Below, piece after piece: positions 34,432 to 44,700 of a stretch of DNA of 64,000 nt. The notes beneath the pieces are model-generated. The model saw only the letters and a program-made list of their open reading frames with translations, made no database searches and was not told the DNA's origin. Source of the stretch: JAICMB01 sp035295125 (GTDB taxonomy: Bacteria; Acidobacteriota; Terriglobia; Bryobacterales; Bryobacteraceae); NCBI GenBank assembly GCA_035295125.1, contig DATGJP010000080.1, positions 241,511 through 305,510 on the forward strand, read 5' to 3'. Every line of letters starts with the position of its first letter. The first letter of the stretch is position 1. The translations under genes were made by a program, and so were the position numbers.

Positions 34432-35775
34432 TTGGCACGAAACGCGCTCTCAGAAGCGCTACCCCAGCCGAATCTCCCGCGCCCCCCGAGCGCCTGGACT
34501 CCCCTCACTTTCACGCTGTTCCGTTGGCTTTGGATTGCCTCCGTCGTCTCCAATGTCGGCACCTGGATGCAGAACGTCGCAGCCGCCTGGTACATGACCG
34601 CGCTGCCGACGTCCACCCCGCTCCTCGTTGCGCTCGTGACCACCGCAACCAACCTCCCGGTTTTCCTGCTCGGCGTCCCCGCCGGCGTCGCGGGCGACAT
34701 TTTCGACCGCCGCAAGCTGCTCCTCGTGACGCAGGGGTGGATGCTCGCAGCCGCAGCCGCACTCGGCGCCCTCACGCTGGCCGGACTGAACGGACCGTAC
34801 ACACTCCTCTGGCTGACTTTCGCACTGGGTCTCGGTGCGGCAATGAATGGCCCCGTCTGGCAGGCGATCATGCCGGAACTGGTGCCTCAGCGCGAGTTGC
34901 CGGCGGCCATCGCCCTCAACTCCGTCGGTTTTAACCTGGCGCGCGCCATCGGTCCGGCCCTCGGAGGACTTACGGTCGCCGCTATGGGAGCCGGAGCCGC
35001 ATTCGTCCTCAATGCCATATCCTTCGTCGCCGTTCTTGCCGTCCTCTATTTCTGGAAACGACAGCCCGCGCCTTTCGAAACGCAGCCGGCAGAAGGTGTC
35101 ATGGCTGCCATGTTGACCGGGATGCGCTACGTCCAGCGTATGCCCGTCATGCGATCCGTCCTGCTGCGTTCCTTCACTTTTGTGTTGTGGGCCAGCGCCA
35201 TTTGGGCGCTGCTTCCTGTCCTCGCCAAGGTGGAGCTTCATCGCGAGAGCACCGGCTACGGTGTTCTTCTGGCCTTTCTGGGCTTTGGTTCGATCCTCGC
35301 CGCCCTCATCCTGTCGCAGGTCCGCCACCTCCTCAAGCGCGAGACCATCGTGACGGCCGGCGTCATTCTTTATGGCCTCGCGAATGTCGGCTTGGCGGTC
35401 ACCGAGCGGTACGAGCTCGTTTGCGGCCTCATGATCGCGGCCGGAATCGGCTGGATGACCGCCAACTCCAATCTCAATACCGCGGCGCAGACTGCCCTGC
35501 CCGCCTGGCTGCGATCGCGAGGCATGGGCGTTTACCTGCTCGGCTTTCAAAGCTCCATGGCCATCGGCAGCGTCATTTGGGGCACCATTGCTTCCCGTTT
35601 CGGACTGCGCGTGACGTTGTTCGCCGCCGGCGTGCTGCTGCTTGCGACGGCCCTGGCGACCCTAAGGCTCTCCCTGACCGGCGACGCCCGCACGCTCGAT
35701 GCAGCTATACCGCTTGACGATATAACGCCGGACGGTATAGAATCGCAGCATGCCGGATTCCCCGACCAGCCCTGA
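34432..35775 (+). CDS. MFS transporter of the EntS/MFS_3 type
   Basis: A 447-residue protein with 12 predicted helices. VSNVGTWMQNVAAAWYM at the start of the first helices, PAGVAGDIFDRRKLLL in the first loop and NSVGFNLARAIGPALGG are typical of the MFS_3 subgroup that includes the enterobactin exporter EntS. The called start is TTG 34432. AGGAG immediately before it is too close, so the true start is uncertain and may be internal. The end overlaps the PadR gene by 26 bases, which suggests that PadR regulates this exporter or is cotranscribed with it. Confidence 0.87.
   Translation: MARNALSEALPQPNLPRPPSAWTPLTFTLFRWLWIASVVSNVGTWMQNVAAAWYMTALPTSTPLLVALVTTATNLPVFLLGVPAGVAGDIFDRRKLLLVTQGWMLAAAAALGALTLAGLNGPYTLLWLTFALGLGAAMNGPVWQAIMPELVPQRELPAAIALNSVGFNLARAIGPALGGLTVAAMGAGAAFVLNAISFVAVLAVLYFWKRQPAPFETQPAEGVMAAMLTGMRYVQRMPVMRSVLLRSFTFVLWASAIWALLPVLAKVELHRESTGYGVLLAFLGFGSILAALILSQVRHLLKRETIVTAGVILYGLANVGLAVTERYELVCGLMIAAGIGWMTANSNLNTAAQTALPAWLRSRGMGVYLLGFQSSMAIGSVIWGTIASRFGLRVTLFAAGVLLLATALATLRLSLTGDARTLDAAIPLDDITPDGIESQHAGFPDQP
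35705..35743 (+). promoter_or_regulatory. PadR promoter with inverted repeat inside the MFS gene
   Basis: CTATACCG (35705-35712) and CGGTATAG (35733-35740) are perfectly complementary, 20 bases apart. TTGACG (35714-35719) and TATAGA (35736-35741, spacer 16) or TAGAAT (35738-35743, spacer 18) make a good sigma-70 promoter, so the repeat arms flank the -35 and overlap the -10. The PadR ATG at 35750 lies only about seven bases after the -10, so transcripts could be leaderless. Confidence 0.55.
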
Positions 35776-36109
35776 AGAGCTGACGCCGCTCGCCCCGCAG
35801 GTCTTCCACATTCTCGTCTCGCTGGCCGATCGTGACCAGCATGGTTACGCCATCATGCAGGACGTCGCCGCCCGCACCAACGGGCGTATTCGTATGAGCG
35901 CCGGCACGCTGTACGGCTCGATTCAACGCATGCAGGAGCAAGGACTCATCGAAGAGGTGCGCCATCGCCGATCGGAGGGCGAGGACGAGCGCCGGCGGTA
36001 TTACCGCCTCACGAAATTCGGACGACGCGTCGCATCCGCCGAAGTCTCGCGGCTCGACGAAGCGCTGCGCCAGGCGCGCGCGAACGGAATCCTCCCGTCA
36101 CAGGCTTGA
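35750..36109 (+). CDS. PadR-family transcriptional regulator
   Basis: A 119-residue winged-helix protein: LAPQVFHILVSLADRDQHGY, then AIMQDVAARTNGRIRMSAGT, LYGSIQRMQEQGLIEEVRH and RRRYYRLTKFGRRVA. The sequence context RMSAGTLYGSI is the PadR recognition helix region. It starts inside the 3' end of the MFS gene and lies 266 bases upstream of an ADOP permease, with a palindromic repeat in between. It may regulate either. Its sequence differs clearly from the other two PadR proteins here. Confidence 0.92.
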   Translation: MPDSPTSPEELTPLAPQVFHILVSLADRDQHGYAIMQDVAARTNGRIRMSAGTLYGSIQRMQEQGLIEEVRHRRSEGEDERRRYYRLTKFGRRVASAEVSRLDEALRQARANGILPSQA

Positions 36110-36209
36110 GGCGATGCGGAAAAGGATGCTGCAGGCTTCAGCGTGCCCGGACGAGCAAAGGATAGGCCTATGTTGGAAACGGTGCGCAGGCGTTCTCGGC
36201 GGCAGGCTC

Positions 36210-36321
36210 TGGAAGGGTAGAGCAAGCGGTTCCGCCTGCCTTTTGAGCTCACGAAGAACGCACGGGCGAAACCGCCTGCGCTTGCTTTCATCTACTTTCG
36301 TGGACTGCTCCAACCTTCCAC
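36210..36321. repeat. Dispersed palindromic repeat, long copy with matching ends
   Basis: It opens with TGGAAGGGTAGAGCAAGCGG and continues TTCCGCCTGCC. The complementary part is GGGCGAAACCGCCTGCGC (36264-36281), and the far end is CCAACCTTCCA, complementary to the opening TGGAAGG. This copy of about 112 bases therefore has inverted ends like a miniature element. It sits between the PadR and ADOP genes. Confidence 0.75.
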
Positions 36322-36375
36322 ATTCTCTAACTCTTCGCGCGGCGTCAGCGGACACAACGGGATACCGGTGACACC

Positions 36376-39009
36376 TTGAAGCACCGAATCTGCAAGGCGC
36401 TTCTATGGCTCTACCCCGCCGAATTTCGCCAGGAATACGGTGGCGAAATGCAGTTCTTCATGGAAGAGCGACGCCGTCTCGAGCATCCCTTCCGGTTCTG
36501 GCTTCACACCCTTGCCGACATCGGCATCACTGCACCCAAGGAGCATTCAAGAATGCTTTGGCATGACCTCCGCTATACGTTTCGCACTCTACGGAAAGCC
36601 CCTGCCTTCGCGGCCATTGTCGTGTTGTCGCTCGCGCTCGGTATCGGAGCCAACACGGCCGTATTCAGCATCATCGACGCGGCGCTGCTGAAGGCGATGC
36701 CCGTGCGTGCTCCGAATCAGCTCGTCGACGTGACACGACTCACGGTGCGCGGCGCCAGTCATGGCTTCTCCTATCCCATGTACCGCGAGTTCCGCGACCG
36801 CAGCGACGCGTTCGAAGGCGTCATCGCAATGTACAACACCGGAATCAGTATGAGCATAGGATCCGACACAGAAAGGGTCCGAGGCGAGGTCGTATCCGGA
36901 AACTACTTCACCGTCCTGGGCGTCAACCCCGCCGCCGGCCGCCTGCTCACACCAGCCGACGACAGCGCCAATTCGCCCCCCGTCGCCGTTCTGAGCTATC
37001 CCTTCTGGCAGCGCCGTTTCGGCGGTGATTCCGCCATCATCGGCAAGACTGTTTACCTGAGCGGCAAGGCATTCACCATCGCCGGCATAGTCGGCCGCGA
37101 CTTTCATGGAACGCTGCTGGGAGTTACGCCGGATGTCCGCGTCCCGATGGCCCATCAGGCCGACGTCATGCCGGGTGAAGATCTGCTCAACGATCCACGT
37201 ACAAGTTGGCTGAGCGTAATGGCGCGGCTTCAGCCTGCTGTGCCGCTGTCGCGCGCCGAACAGGAGTTAAACGTTCTGCATGCCAACGAACTTGAGCGCA
37301 CCATGCCGCCCGACCTTCCTGCTGCCGACCGCAGCCGCATGCTCTCGGAGAAAATTCGTCTGGATCCCGGCGCTGCCGGATCATCCGAAATTCGTCAAAA
37401 CGCGCGACAGCCGCTCATCGTGATGCTCTGCGTCGTGGCAGTGGTCCTCCTGCTTTCGTGCGCAAACCTGGCGAACCTGGTGCTCGCCCGAGGGCTTGCC
37501 CGCCGCCGCGAAATCGCCGTGCGCCTGTCGCTCGGCGCGGGCCGCGCGCGCATCGTCCGGCAGCTTCTGTCCGAGAGCACCATTCTCGCCGCATTGGGAG
37601 GGGGCCTCGGACTGATCCTGGCTTTCGCCGGCTCCCACGCTCTGCTGAACCTCGCTCCCGACACCGAGCCTCGCCTCGAACTCACCGTCTCGCCGGACTT
37701 CCGCATTTTTGCGTTCGCAGCCCTGGTCTCCATCGCAACCGGGATCCTGTTCGGGCTCGTCCCGGCCTTTGAAACCGTCCGAATCGACTTGTTGACAGCC
37801 ATCAAATGCGGAGATACTGCGTCGGGACGCCGGCGCCGCTTCGATTTGCGAAAGTCGCTCGTGGTCGTGCAGGTGGCCCTCACGGTTCTGCTGGTCGCGG
37901 TCTCGGCTCTCTTCACGCGAACTTTGCAACATGTTCGTGACGTGAACCTCGGCTTCGATCCCAACAACATCGTCGTCATCGGGCTCGAACCGAAACTGAA
38001 CGGCTACTCGGACTCCCGAGTACGAGCCTTTTGGCCGGCCCTGGTTTCAAAAGTTGCCATGGTCCCGGGAGCAAAGTCCGTGGCGCTCTCCCATACTCGC
38101 GTCATGACCGCCAATGGACGCCGCGCCACCGTCATCGTCGGCGGCTACCCGGCGCAGAACGGCGAAGACATGAACGTCAATTTCGACACCGTCACGCCCG
38201 GATACCTCGCCACCCTGGGCATTCCGCTCTTAGCGGGCCGCGACTTCAACGCGCACGATACGGAAAACTCCGCCAGGGTCGCCGTCATCAATGAGACGAT
38301 GGCGCGATACTTCTTCGGCTCGCAGAATCCCATCGGCCGCCATTTCGCCTTCGCCTACAAGCATGACGAACCGATGGAAATCATCGGTGTGGCCCGCGAC
38401 GCCAGGTACCGCACCCTGCGTGAAACCACGTGGCGCACGGCATACGTGCCGCTGACCCAGCGCCCCGAAGGCGACATGACCTTAAACCTGAGAGTCGATG
38501 GCGACCCGAACCAGGTCATCAACGGTGTTCGCGCCAAGGTCAAGGAACTTGATGCCCGCCTGCCTCCCGAGCGAATTCGTTTGCTGACGGGTGAGATCTA
38601 CACGTTGATGGCGCCGGAACGGCTAATGGCGTCCGTGTCGAGCGTCTTCGGCATACTGGCTATCGCGATCGCCGCCATTGGCATCTATGGCGTCGTTGCA
38701 AGTTCGGTAGCGCGGCGCGTCCGCGAGATCGGGATTCGGATGGCGCTCGGCGCGCACCGCGACGCGTTGATTCGAATGATCCTGCGCCAGAGCGTGGGCA
38801 TGATTGCCGTCGGGCTGGCAATTGGAATCCCACTCATGCTGGGGGCCGCGCAAGCCGTTAAATCCCAGCTCTACGGAATCACGCCCAACGACCCCGTGGC
38901 CGTCCTTGGCAGCATCGCTGCGCTATTGTTCGTGGCTTTGTTGGCTTCCTGGCTGCCGGCACGGCGGGCGGCAAGCGTCGATCCGGCCGTGACGCTGCGG
39001 GAAGAATAG
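36376..39009 (+). CDS. ADOP-type ABC transporter permease 2
   Basis: An 877-residue permease. The start is TTG 36376; the next in-frame ATGs lie inside the N-terminal domain. The N-terminal domain (LLWLYPAEFRQEYGGEMQFF) differs from permeases 1 and 3 and belongs to the variant that begins with an LYP motif. The two MacB/FtsX halves follow: FRTLRKAPAFAAIVVLSLAL and GIGANTAVFSIIDAALLKAM, the cluster at IVMLCVVAVVLLLSCANLAN, and the C-terminal VREIGIRMALGAHRDALIR, ending LPARRAASVDPAVTLREE. No ATPase is adjacent. It is probably driven by an ATPase encoded elsewhere. Confidence 0.92.
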   Translation: MKHRICKALLWLYPAEFRQEYGGEMQFFMEERRRLEHPFRFWLHTLADIGITAPKEHSRMLWHDLRYTFRTLRKAPAFAAIVVLSLALGIGANTAVFSIIDAALLKAMPVRAPNQLVDVTRLTVRGASHGFSYPMYREFRDRSDAFEGVIAMYNTGISMSIGSDTERVRGEVVSGNYFTVLGVNPAAGRLLTPADDSANSPPVAVLSYPFWQRRFGGDSAIIGKTVYLSGKAFTIAGIVGRDFHGTLLGVTPDVRVPMAHQADVMPGEDLLNDPRTSWLSVMARLQPAVPLSRAEQELNVLHANELERTMPPDLPAADRSRMLSEKIRLDPGAAGSSEIRQNARQPLIVMLCVVAVVLLLSCANLANLVLARGLARRREIAVRLSLGAGRARIVRQLLSESTILAALGGGLGLILAFAGSHALLNLAPDTEPRLELTVSPDFRIFAFAALVSIATGILFGLVPAFETVRIDLLTAIKCGDTASGRRRRFDLRKSLVVVQVALTVLLVAVSALFTRTLQHVRDVNLGFDPNNIVVIGLEPKLNGYSDSRVRAFWPALVSKVAMVPGAKSVALSHTRVMTANGRRATVIVGGYPAQNGEDMNVNFDTVTPGYLATLGIPLLAGRDFNAHDTENSARVAVINETMARYFFGSQNPIGRHFAFAYKHDEPMEIIGVARDARYRTLRETTWRTAYVPLTQRPEGDMTLNLRVDGDPNQVINGVRAKVKELDARLPPERIRLLTGEIYTLMAPERLMASVSSVFGILAIAIAAIGIYGVVASSVARRVREIGIRMALGAHRDALIRMILRQSVGMIAVGLAIGIPLMLGAAQAVKSQLYGITPNDPVAVLGSIAALLFVALLASWLPARRAASVDPAVTLREE

Positions 39010-39015
39010 ACCACC

Positions 39016-39924
39016 TTACCGAGTGACGTTGCGGTCCAACAGGTCCGCCAACCGGACTCCGGCCTTGGTGAGCTGTGTTCTCGCCACTCGCGCCGCCTCG
39101 GATTCGTACCCCGGCTTCAAGTCCACGGCAGGATTAGGCTTGGGCGTCGGTGTCGGGCAGAAATCCTGAAACGGAATGCCGCGGTAAACCTTCTTCTTCG
39201 CCAAAGCGTTCCCTTCCCATGCGATCTTGGGCACGCCTGCGTGCAGCCATCCCGGAACACTGTCTGGATCGAGCCGATCGAGCAGCGCTGTCGTGAGCGC
39301 CCGCTCATCCGAGGCGCCCATGTCCTTCATCAGCTTGTTTACAATATCGGTGTCCCAAACGCTGTGCAGGTGTGCGTCTGCTTTCTCCTCGTCTCCGAGA
39401 TAAAAGTTGACCAGCTCCCGATTGCCCCCCTGGTCGCACGCCCTCTCCGTGCAGTGCAGCGGCTGATGAATATCGCCCATGAAATGCACCACGAAAAGCA
39501 AAGCCGTGCGCCTTTCCGCGTCGTCGCTCGAGTCGTGCAGCACTTTCGTGAAGCGCTCGAGCGCATTGACCACGCAATCGCCATTGGGACAGTATTTGTC
39601 CAGGTTCTTATCCTTGGCTCCCGGTGGAATATCGATATAGTGCCACGGCCCTGTGTTCTGGGTGATATTTCCCGCCACCTCGACGCACATGCCGCCCGGG
39701 GTCCGGCCGCGATTCGAGCGAATCTCGTCCGCACACGCGCTGATATCACGCATCGTGTACTTCCCATTGAAGAGAAGCCGCTCGATGCGTTCCCGCACCT
39801 CCGGCGTAATCCGTTGTTCCGCGATCAACGCAACGACATGGTGTCCGGTTACGCCCCACGCATGAATGGCCTGTGCGCCGAAGAGCGACACCACCGCCAT
39901 GGTGAATGGCTGAAGTTTTGACAT
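39016..39924 (-). CDS. S1/P1-type zinc nuclease, secreted
   Basis: A 302-residue exported nuclease. ATG 39924 is chosen because GGAG lies just upstream; ATG 39933 is the alternative. Sequence beyond it belongs to a palindromic repeat. The signal peptide ends at A22, so Trp23 (WGVTGHHVVA) becomes the mature N-terminus, which binds zinc in this family. Other metal ligands are visible in ADEIRSN, GPWHYIDIP, HFMGDIHQPLHC and HLHSVWDTDIV. It cleaves single-stranded DNA and RNA, probably for phosphate or nucleotide scavenging. The length is typical. Confidence 0.94.
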   Translation of the reverse strand: MSKLQPFTMAVVSLFGAQAIHAWGVTGHHVVALIAEQRITPEVRERIERLLFNGKYTMRDISACADEIRSNRGRTPGGMCVEVAGNITQNTGPWHYIDIPPGAKDKNLDKYCPNGDCVVNALERFTKVLHDSSDDAERRTALLFVVHFMGDIHQPLHCTERACDQGGNRELVNFYLGDEEKADAHLHSVWDTDIVNKLMKDMGASDERALTTALLDRLDPDSVPGWLHAGVPKIAWEGNALAKKKVYRGIPFQDFCPTPTPKPNPAVDLKPGYESEAARVARTQLTKAGVRLADLLDRNVTR

Positions 39925-39979
39925 AAGCTCCATTGTGGAACGAACGCGCCGCGCGATGTTGGAAGGTATTACACAGAAT

Positions 39980-40050
39980 GTGGAAGGGTGAAGCAGGAGG
40001 TTGCGCCTGCCTTTGGACCTCACCGGGAAGGCACAGTCGAAACCGCGCTG
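39980..40050. repeat. Dispersed palindromic repeat
   Basis: TGGAAGGGTGAAGCAGGAGG, then TTGCGCCTGCCTTTGGACC and CACCGGGAAGGCACAGTCG. It matches the 31504 copy closely in its first 40 bases, apart from changes in the core. It is immediately upstream of the nuclease gene, and its translation creates a false N-terminal extension in that frame. Confidence 0.75.
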
Positions 40051-40140
40051 CGCTACCTTTTCGAGCGCAGGATCCTTTGTTGCGGTTTGCGCTTAGCAGA
40101 GCAGGCGTTTTTGTCTGCTTTTTCTGGCAGAATATATTCC

Positions 40141-41055
40141 ATGGGAACTCCTCGTGTATTCGCAATAAGCGTTACCCAATTCACGCTTTTTGCCGCCATT
40201 TGTTTGGGCCAGCATATTTCCTCGAGTCTCGGCCCAGGACCCAATGGCGGCCGGCAATTTACCGCGACATTTGGAGGCCCATCCCCATATGCGATGCGGC
40301 CAATAACCGGCGCGCCGTATTCCGGCGAGGAGGTCTCCTAACACACACAGACGCTCGCCGATGGCACTCACATCACGCAAAAATTCGCTTCGCGACACGT
40401 ATCGCGCGATTCGCAAGGAAGAACTCGCACAGAACGGCCATTCGGGATGGAGTTGGAAGAGGGGTTAAGGATTGGCGAAATCACCGATCCCGTGGAGGGC
40501 TATCAATACACTCTCGACCCGGTGAACAAAATCGCTCATCGCGTGAAATTACCCACGACGGCATCGGCGCGCGCGCCGGCATCGGGCAGCGGCTCAGGAT
40601 CGGGCGGCGGCTCAGCATCGGTCGGCGGAGGTGAAGTGAGCGCCCGATTTGGTTCTCTTCCGCCTGGAGAGCTTCGAACCCTGGCGGAATCCGCGCCCCC
40701 GCCAACAGCAAGGCTGGACCCTGCCGCCCGGCCCCAGGTCTCGAGCGAGCCTTTGGACGCACAAACGATCGAAGGGCTGCCGGCGAAGGGCCGACGATTT
40801 ACGCGCACCTTCCCGGTAAACAGCCAAGGCAACGATCGCCCCATCGTTGTAACGTCGGAGTTGTGGACGTCCGACGACCTCCACGTGACGCTTCTTTCAA
40901 CAAATCACGACCCAAGAATGGGGGACACCGTCACCCGTCTCACCAACATCAGCCGCGCCGAACCTGATCCGGCGCTATTCCGGGTGCCGCCGGATTACCA
41001 GGTTGTCGACGAAGAAGGCCGCTTCACAATTCAATTCACGATTCCCGCGAAATAA
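40141..41055 (+). pseudogene. Secreted acidobacterial protein of unknown function, interrupted by an in-frame TAA
   Basis: ATG 40141 begins a signal peptide (residues 1-24, ending ICLGQH). After residue 66 (APYSGEEVS) a TAA lies at 40339-40341. The same frame then continues as HTQTLADGTHITQKFASRHV and SRDSQGRTRTE to the stop at 41055, restoring about 304 residues. The segment TQTLADGTHI...RDSQGRTR is characteristic of a family of exported acidobacterial proteins, in which the residue at the stop is usually an acid or Gln. A single-base change (GAA or CAA to TAA) is enough. A glycine/serine-rich linker lies near residues 140-165. Confidence 0.75.
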
Positions 41056-41110
41056 TGTATCTTCCGCGCCAGTCCTCTGCTAGAATGCCTACTGCCTAGA
41101 AAGGAGCAGT

Positions 41111-41608
41111 ATGCCGAAGAAGATCGATCCGCTCAATAAAAAGAACTATAGCTCGATCACCGTTATGCTTTGCGTCGCTGATATCAAGGCCGCCGTGAGC
41201 TTCTATCAAAAAGCATTCGGGTTCGAAAAGCGCATGATCATGAATGGCCCGGACGGAAAGCCAAATCATGCGGAATTGACGATGCGGGGGAACACCCTCA
41301 TGCTGGGTGCGGCAAACGAGGAGCGGCACTTCCGCACCGCAAAGGCGCTCGGAGGATCGCCCGCCACGCTTTACCTGATGGTCGAGGACGCCGACAAGGT
41401 GTTCGCGAAAGCGGTAAAGACCGGCGCCACGCCGCAAGGTGAGGTCATGGACATGTTCTGGGGCGACAGGGCTGGAATGCTCGTCGATCCCGACGGCTAC
41501 ATGTGGATGGTCGCCACCCACAAGTCCGAGCCGACGCCGCAGGAAATGAAAAAGGCCATGAAGGAACAGGCAAAGGCACAGGAGGCCGCCGCGTCACAGA
41601 CCGCCTAA
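41111..41608 (+). CDS. VOC-superfamily protein (PhnB/glyoxalase-like)
   Basis: A 165-residue protein with GGAG nine bases before ATG 41111. It has one vicinal-oxygen-chelate domain with both beta-alpha-beta-beta-beta units: SITVMLCVADIKAAVSFYQK, AFGFEKRMIMNGPDG, then ATLYLMVEDADKVFAKAVK and FWGDRAGMLVDPDGYMWMV. This is the PhnB-like pattern. The C-terminal lysine/alanine-rich tail (KKAMKEQAKAQEAAA) is an extension. Substrate unknown. A strong terminator follows. Confidence 0.92.
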   Translation: MPKKIDPLNKKNYSSITVMLCVADIKAAVSFYQKAFGFEKRMIMNGPDGKPNHAELTMRGNTLMLGAANEERHFRTAKALGGSPATLYLMVEDADKVFAKAVKTGATPQGEVMDMFWGDRAGMLVDPDGYMWMVATHKSEPTPQEMKKAMKEQAKAQEAAASQTA

Positions 41609-41630
41609 ATCACTCCCTAATAAAAAACCA

Positions 41631-41667
41631 AGGCAGGCTCCCCAGTGAGGGAGCCTGCCTTTTTTCT
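41631..41667. terminator. Bidirectional intrinsic terminator
   Basis: AGGCAGGCTCCC (41631-41642) pairs perfectly with GGGAGCCTGCCT (41649-41660) around a six-base loop. TTTTTTCTT follows on the plus strand, and the A-run AAAAAACC before the stem supplies the U-run for the minus strand. It ends the VOC gene and the convergent TonB-receptor gene. Confidence 0.9.
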
Positions 41668-41673
41668 TATTAT

Positions 41674-41706
41674 CGGTGAAGCAGGCAGTTTTGCCTGCTT
41701 TTGGAA
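41674..41706. repeat. Dispersed palindromic repeat, short copy
   Basis: GGTGAAGCAGGCAGTTTTGC and CTGCTTTTGGAAACACCGG. The core GCAGGCAGTTTTGCCTGC keeps the palindrome with one compensated change relative to the GCGGTTTCGC core, and the family tail CTTTTGGA is present. It lies directly after the terminator. Confidence 0.6.
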
Positions 41707-41760
41707 ACACCGGCCAGAGCTCGAAGCTTCGGCTGAAATCGCTTCACCCTGCCATCATGA

Positions 41761-44700
41761 TCAGAACTCGTACCGAGCACTGAACTGAAATACGCGTGGT
41801 GTTCCGAGTATCTGTGTATACTTTCCGAACGTCCCAGGTTCACCAGGCGTCAGGCTGGCAGTTGCCGGATCGAATCGCGCAGTGTTCGTCACATTGAACG
41901 ACTCGGCCCGCAGTTGCAGCGTGTGTACATGGTCGGCAATCGTGTACAGTGTGAAACGTTTCCCCAGGCCGGCGTCTAAGCTGAAGATACCGTCGCCACG
42001 AATACCGTTGCGCTGGCCGCTTTCACCCGGCAGCGTATAGTCATACGAATTGAATGCTTGAGCCGCATTCGCGAATATATTGGGTCCGCCGTTGGTGCCG
42101 TTCTTCGTGGTCTGTTCGGCCGGAGTCGGACCTACTTGCGAGCCATCCGGAGTGAGCTGCCAGTCGGTCGGCCAGTTTCCACCGTTCCCGACACTCACCG
42201 GGAAGCCGGAAGTGGCGTGGAAAATGAGGCTCATTTGCCAGCCCCCGATCAGCGCGTCAACGAAGCGATTTGCCCCGCTGACGAACTTCTTGTGCTGGCC
42301 GAACGGTAGTTCCGCCACCATGAAGGCGCTGAAAATGTGGCGGGTATCGAAATTGGAAACCGCACGGCTCTGTCGCGGATCCCAGATGTTCTGAACCAAA
42401 CCCGTGAAGCTCGTGATGCCCTGCTGGGCATCCCCCAACGAAGCAAGATCAATCGACTTCGACCAGGTGTAGTTGAAGTCGAACTGCAGGCCCGAGCCGA
42501 AGCGCTTACGGACGCTCCATTGCATGGCGTGGTAATCGCCTCCGCCGAGCGAAGTCAGCGTGGCCAATCCGGCAAACTGCGGACTGAAAAACGCATTCGG
42601 TCCGAGAATGCTGCAGGGAGAGCAAGCATTAGACGGCCCGTCGTCAATTAATTGCAGAGCCGTGGTCTCGTTCCCCACGTTCGGCTGGAAGTAATCGCGG
42701 TAGAGGACCTGCGTGGCGGTGAGACCGCCGCCGGCGTAGCCCGGGAACAGGTCTTCGAAGAACGGAATCGGCTTAACCTGGGACACCGGCACACCGTTGT
42801 ACTGATTCTGCCGCGCCAAGAGCGACATGGCCTGCGCCGCTTGGAAGTAATTCATTCCGCTCTTAGGATCTACAATGTTGGTCGGCTCCGCGACGTCGGC
42901 CTTCGCCAGCGAATGGCGTGACAGACGGCCGATGTAGGCTCCCTGCACGAAGAATCCATGGCCAAACTCCCGGCCGATCGAAAAGTCGATGTTCATCGTG
43001 TAAGGCGTCTTCAATGCCTGGTCAATCGAGTTCGAGACAGCGAACAGGTCCGGATAGGTTTGCGTGACGCCGTTAGGATAGCCACCGCCAGGCGCCGGCG
43101 GCAGGAACGCGGTCGGAAGACTGAAGAACGTCGTGAACCGCGGCGCTGTCGCCGCAAATGAGGCTGGGTTCGTTGGCGCGGCGGGAGGCGTGATCAGGTT
43201 CGAGAAACCTAATTCGCTGGCATCGAACGAGCGAATCAACCCCTGCCCGAATTGATCGTAGAACATGCCGAAGCCTGCCCGGATCGAGGTCTTCCCTTCA
43301 CCGCCAAACAGGAACTTCGACAAGCCCGATTGCCCTTTCGGCGAGTATGCCAGCGCAACACGAGGCGCAATGTCCCTCTGCGTTTCATAGAGACCTTTAG
43401 TCCCTGGTGACCCGAGCAAGGACAATGAGATCGGACCTGCCTGCGACTGCGACAGGCCCTGCTGTGCCAGCGCGGCGCGCTCATTAGCCCACGTGCCCAA
43501 TGGAATGTTCGGACTCACCTGGATTCCGTTTGCCTCGTACACCGGGGGAGCAATCCCTACCCGGAGTCCGGCTGTCAGCGTAAGATTGCGCGATATCTTC
43601 CAGCTATCCTGCCCATAGAACTCGTAACTATGCTGGTCGAACTTTCGCGAAACCGGAGCGCCTTGGGCTAGCAGGCTGCCGTCAACGTTGTAGTTGTACT
43701 GGGCGTCAATCTCCGTGATCAAACCGAGCAGATTCGCCATCTGGTTGCGGTAAGCGGTGGCATTCACGGCATCCGGCGCGAGCAGACTCTTGCCGCCATC
43801 CAGCAGAACGGCGTAATTGATGTAGCCGTCGCTGAAGGAATGCCCATAATCGAGGCGGCTGTTGCTAACCAGAAGAACGTTCACCCCAAACGACACGTTG
43901 TGAGCGCCCTTAATCCAGGCCATGTCTTCGCTGAACTGATGCACCGGGATGATGCTGGTCAAACCCGTGCTGGTCCCTACCGGGCTAGAAAGGTTGCGGA
44001 AAAACGTGTAGTCCTGCGTCAGCGCGCCGGTAATCTGCTGGCCCTGGCGCGTGTACCCGTACCTGAGATTGCTCGTCAGGTTCGGCGTCAGAATCGCTGT
44101 GTATCCCGCCGCCAATCCCTTGCTATTGTCCAGCAAAACGCTGGATGCAGGTTGCCCAGGGAACTCCGGGAGTGCCGTGGTCGTAGGCGGAACAAAGTCA
44201 TCGTTCTGAAGGTTGCCGCGCAGGAACACCTGGTGCCTACCTTGTTCGTCGATTTGGTAGTTTATTTTCGCGATGTAGGTATTCCACGTCAGAGGTGTAG
44301 CGGCATTGAAGCGGAATCCCGCCGTGTTTAACGTGTCACCCTGGGTGAAGTCGTTCGGCAGAGGATAACCTTGCCACAGTTTCAGAACGTTCGGGTCAGG
44401 GCCGATATGCGCTGGATCGAGTGCTGTAACCTGCGCCGGAGTGAGTTTCGCAATGCCGCCATTCGTCGTCCGGTAAGTGAAGATCCCCTGACGGAAATCG
44501 GCCGTGGGCACGATTCGCAAGGCCACCTGATCGCTGGCATCGCGGCGTCCCTCGTAGTTCAAGAAGTAGAACAGCCGATTCTTCTTGATGGGACCGCCGA
44601 GCGCAACCCCAAATACGTTGCGGTTCAGCTTGGCCACCGGAATGCCGGACTGATTGCTCAGGAAGTCGTTCGCTGAAGTGGCATTGTTACGCAGGTATTC

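Noticed and set aside
34459..35550. Antisense ORF of 363 residues opposite the MFS gene
   Set aside because: Composition rich in Gly, Glu, Arg and His without homology; the MFS frame on the other strand is certain.
39925..40023. N-terminal extension of the S1/P1 nuclease frame
   Set aside because: The extension is translated palindromic repeat; the signal peptide and ribosome site support the start at 39924.
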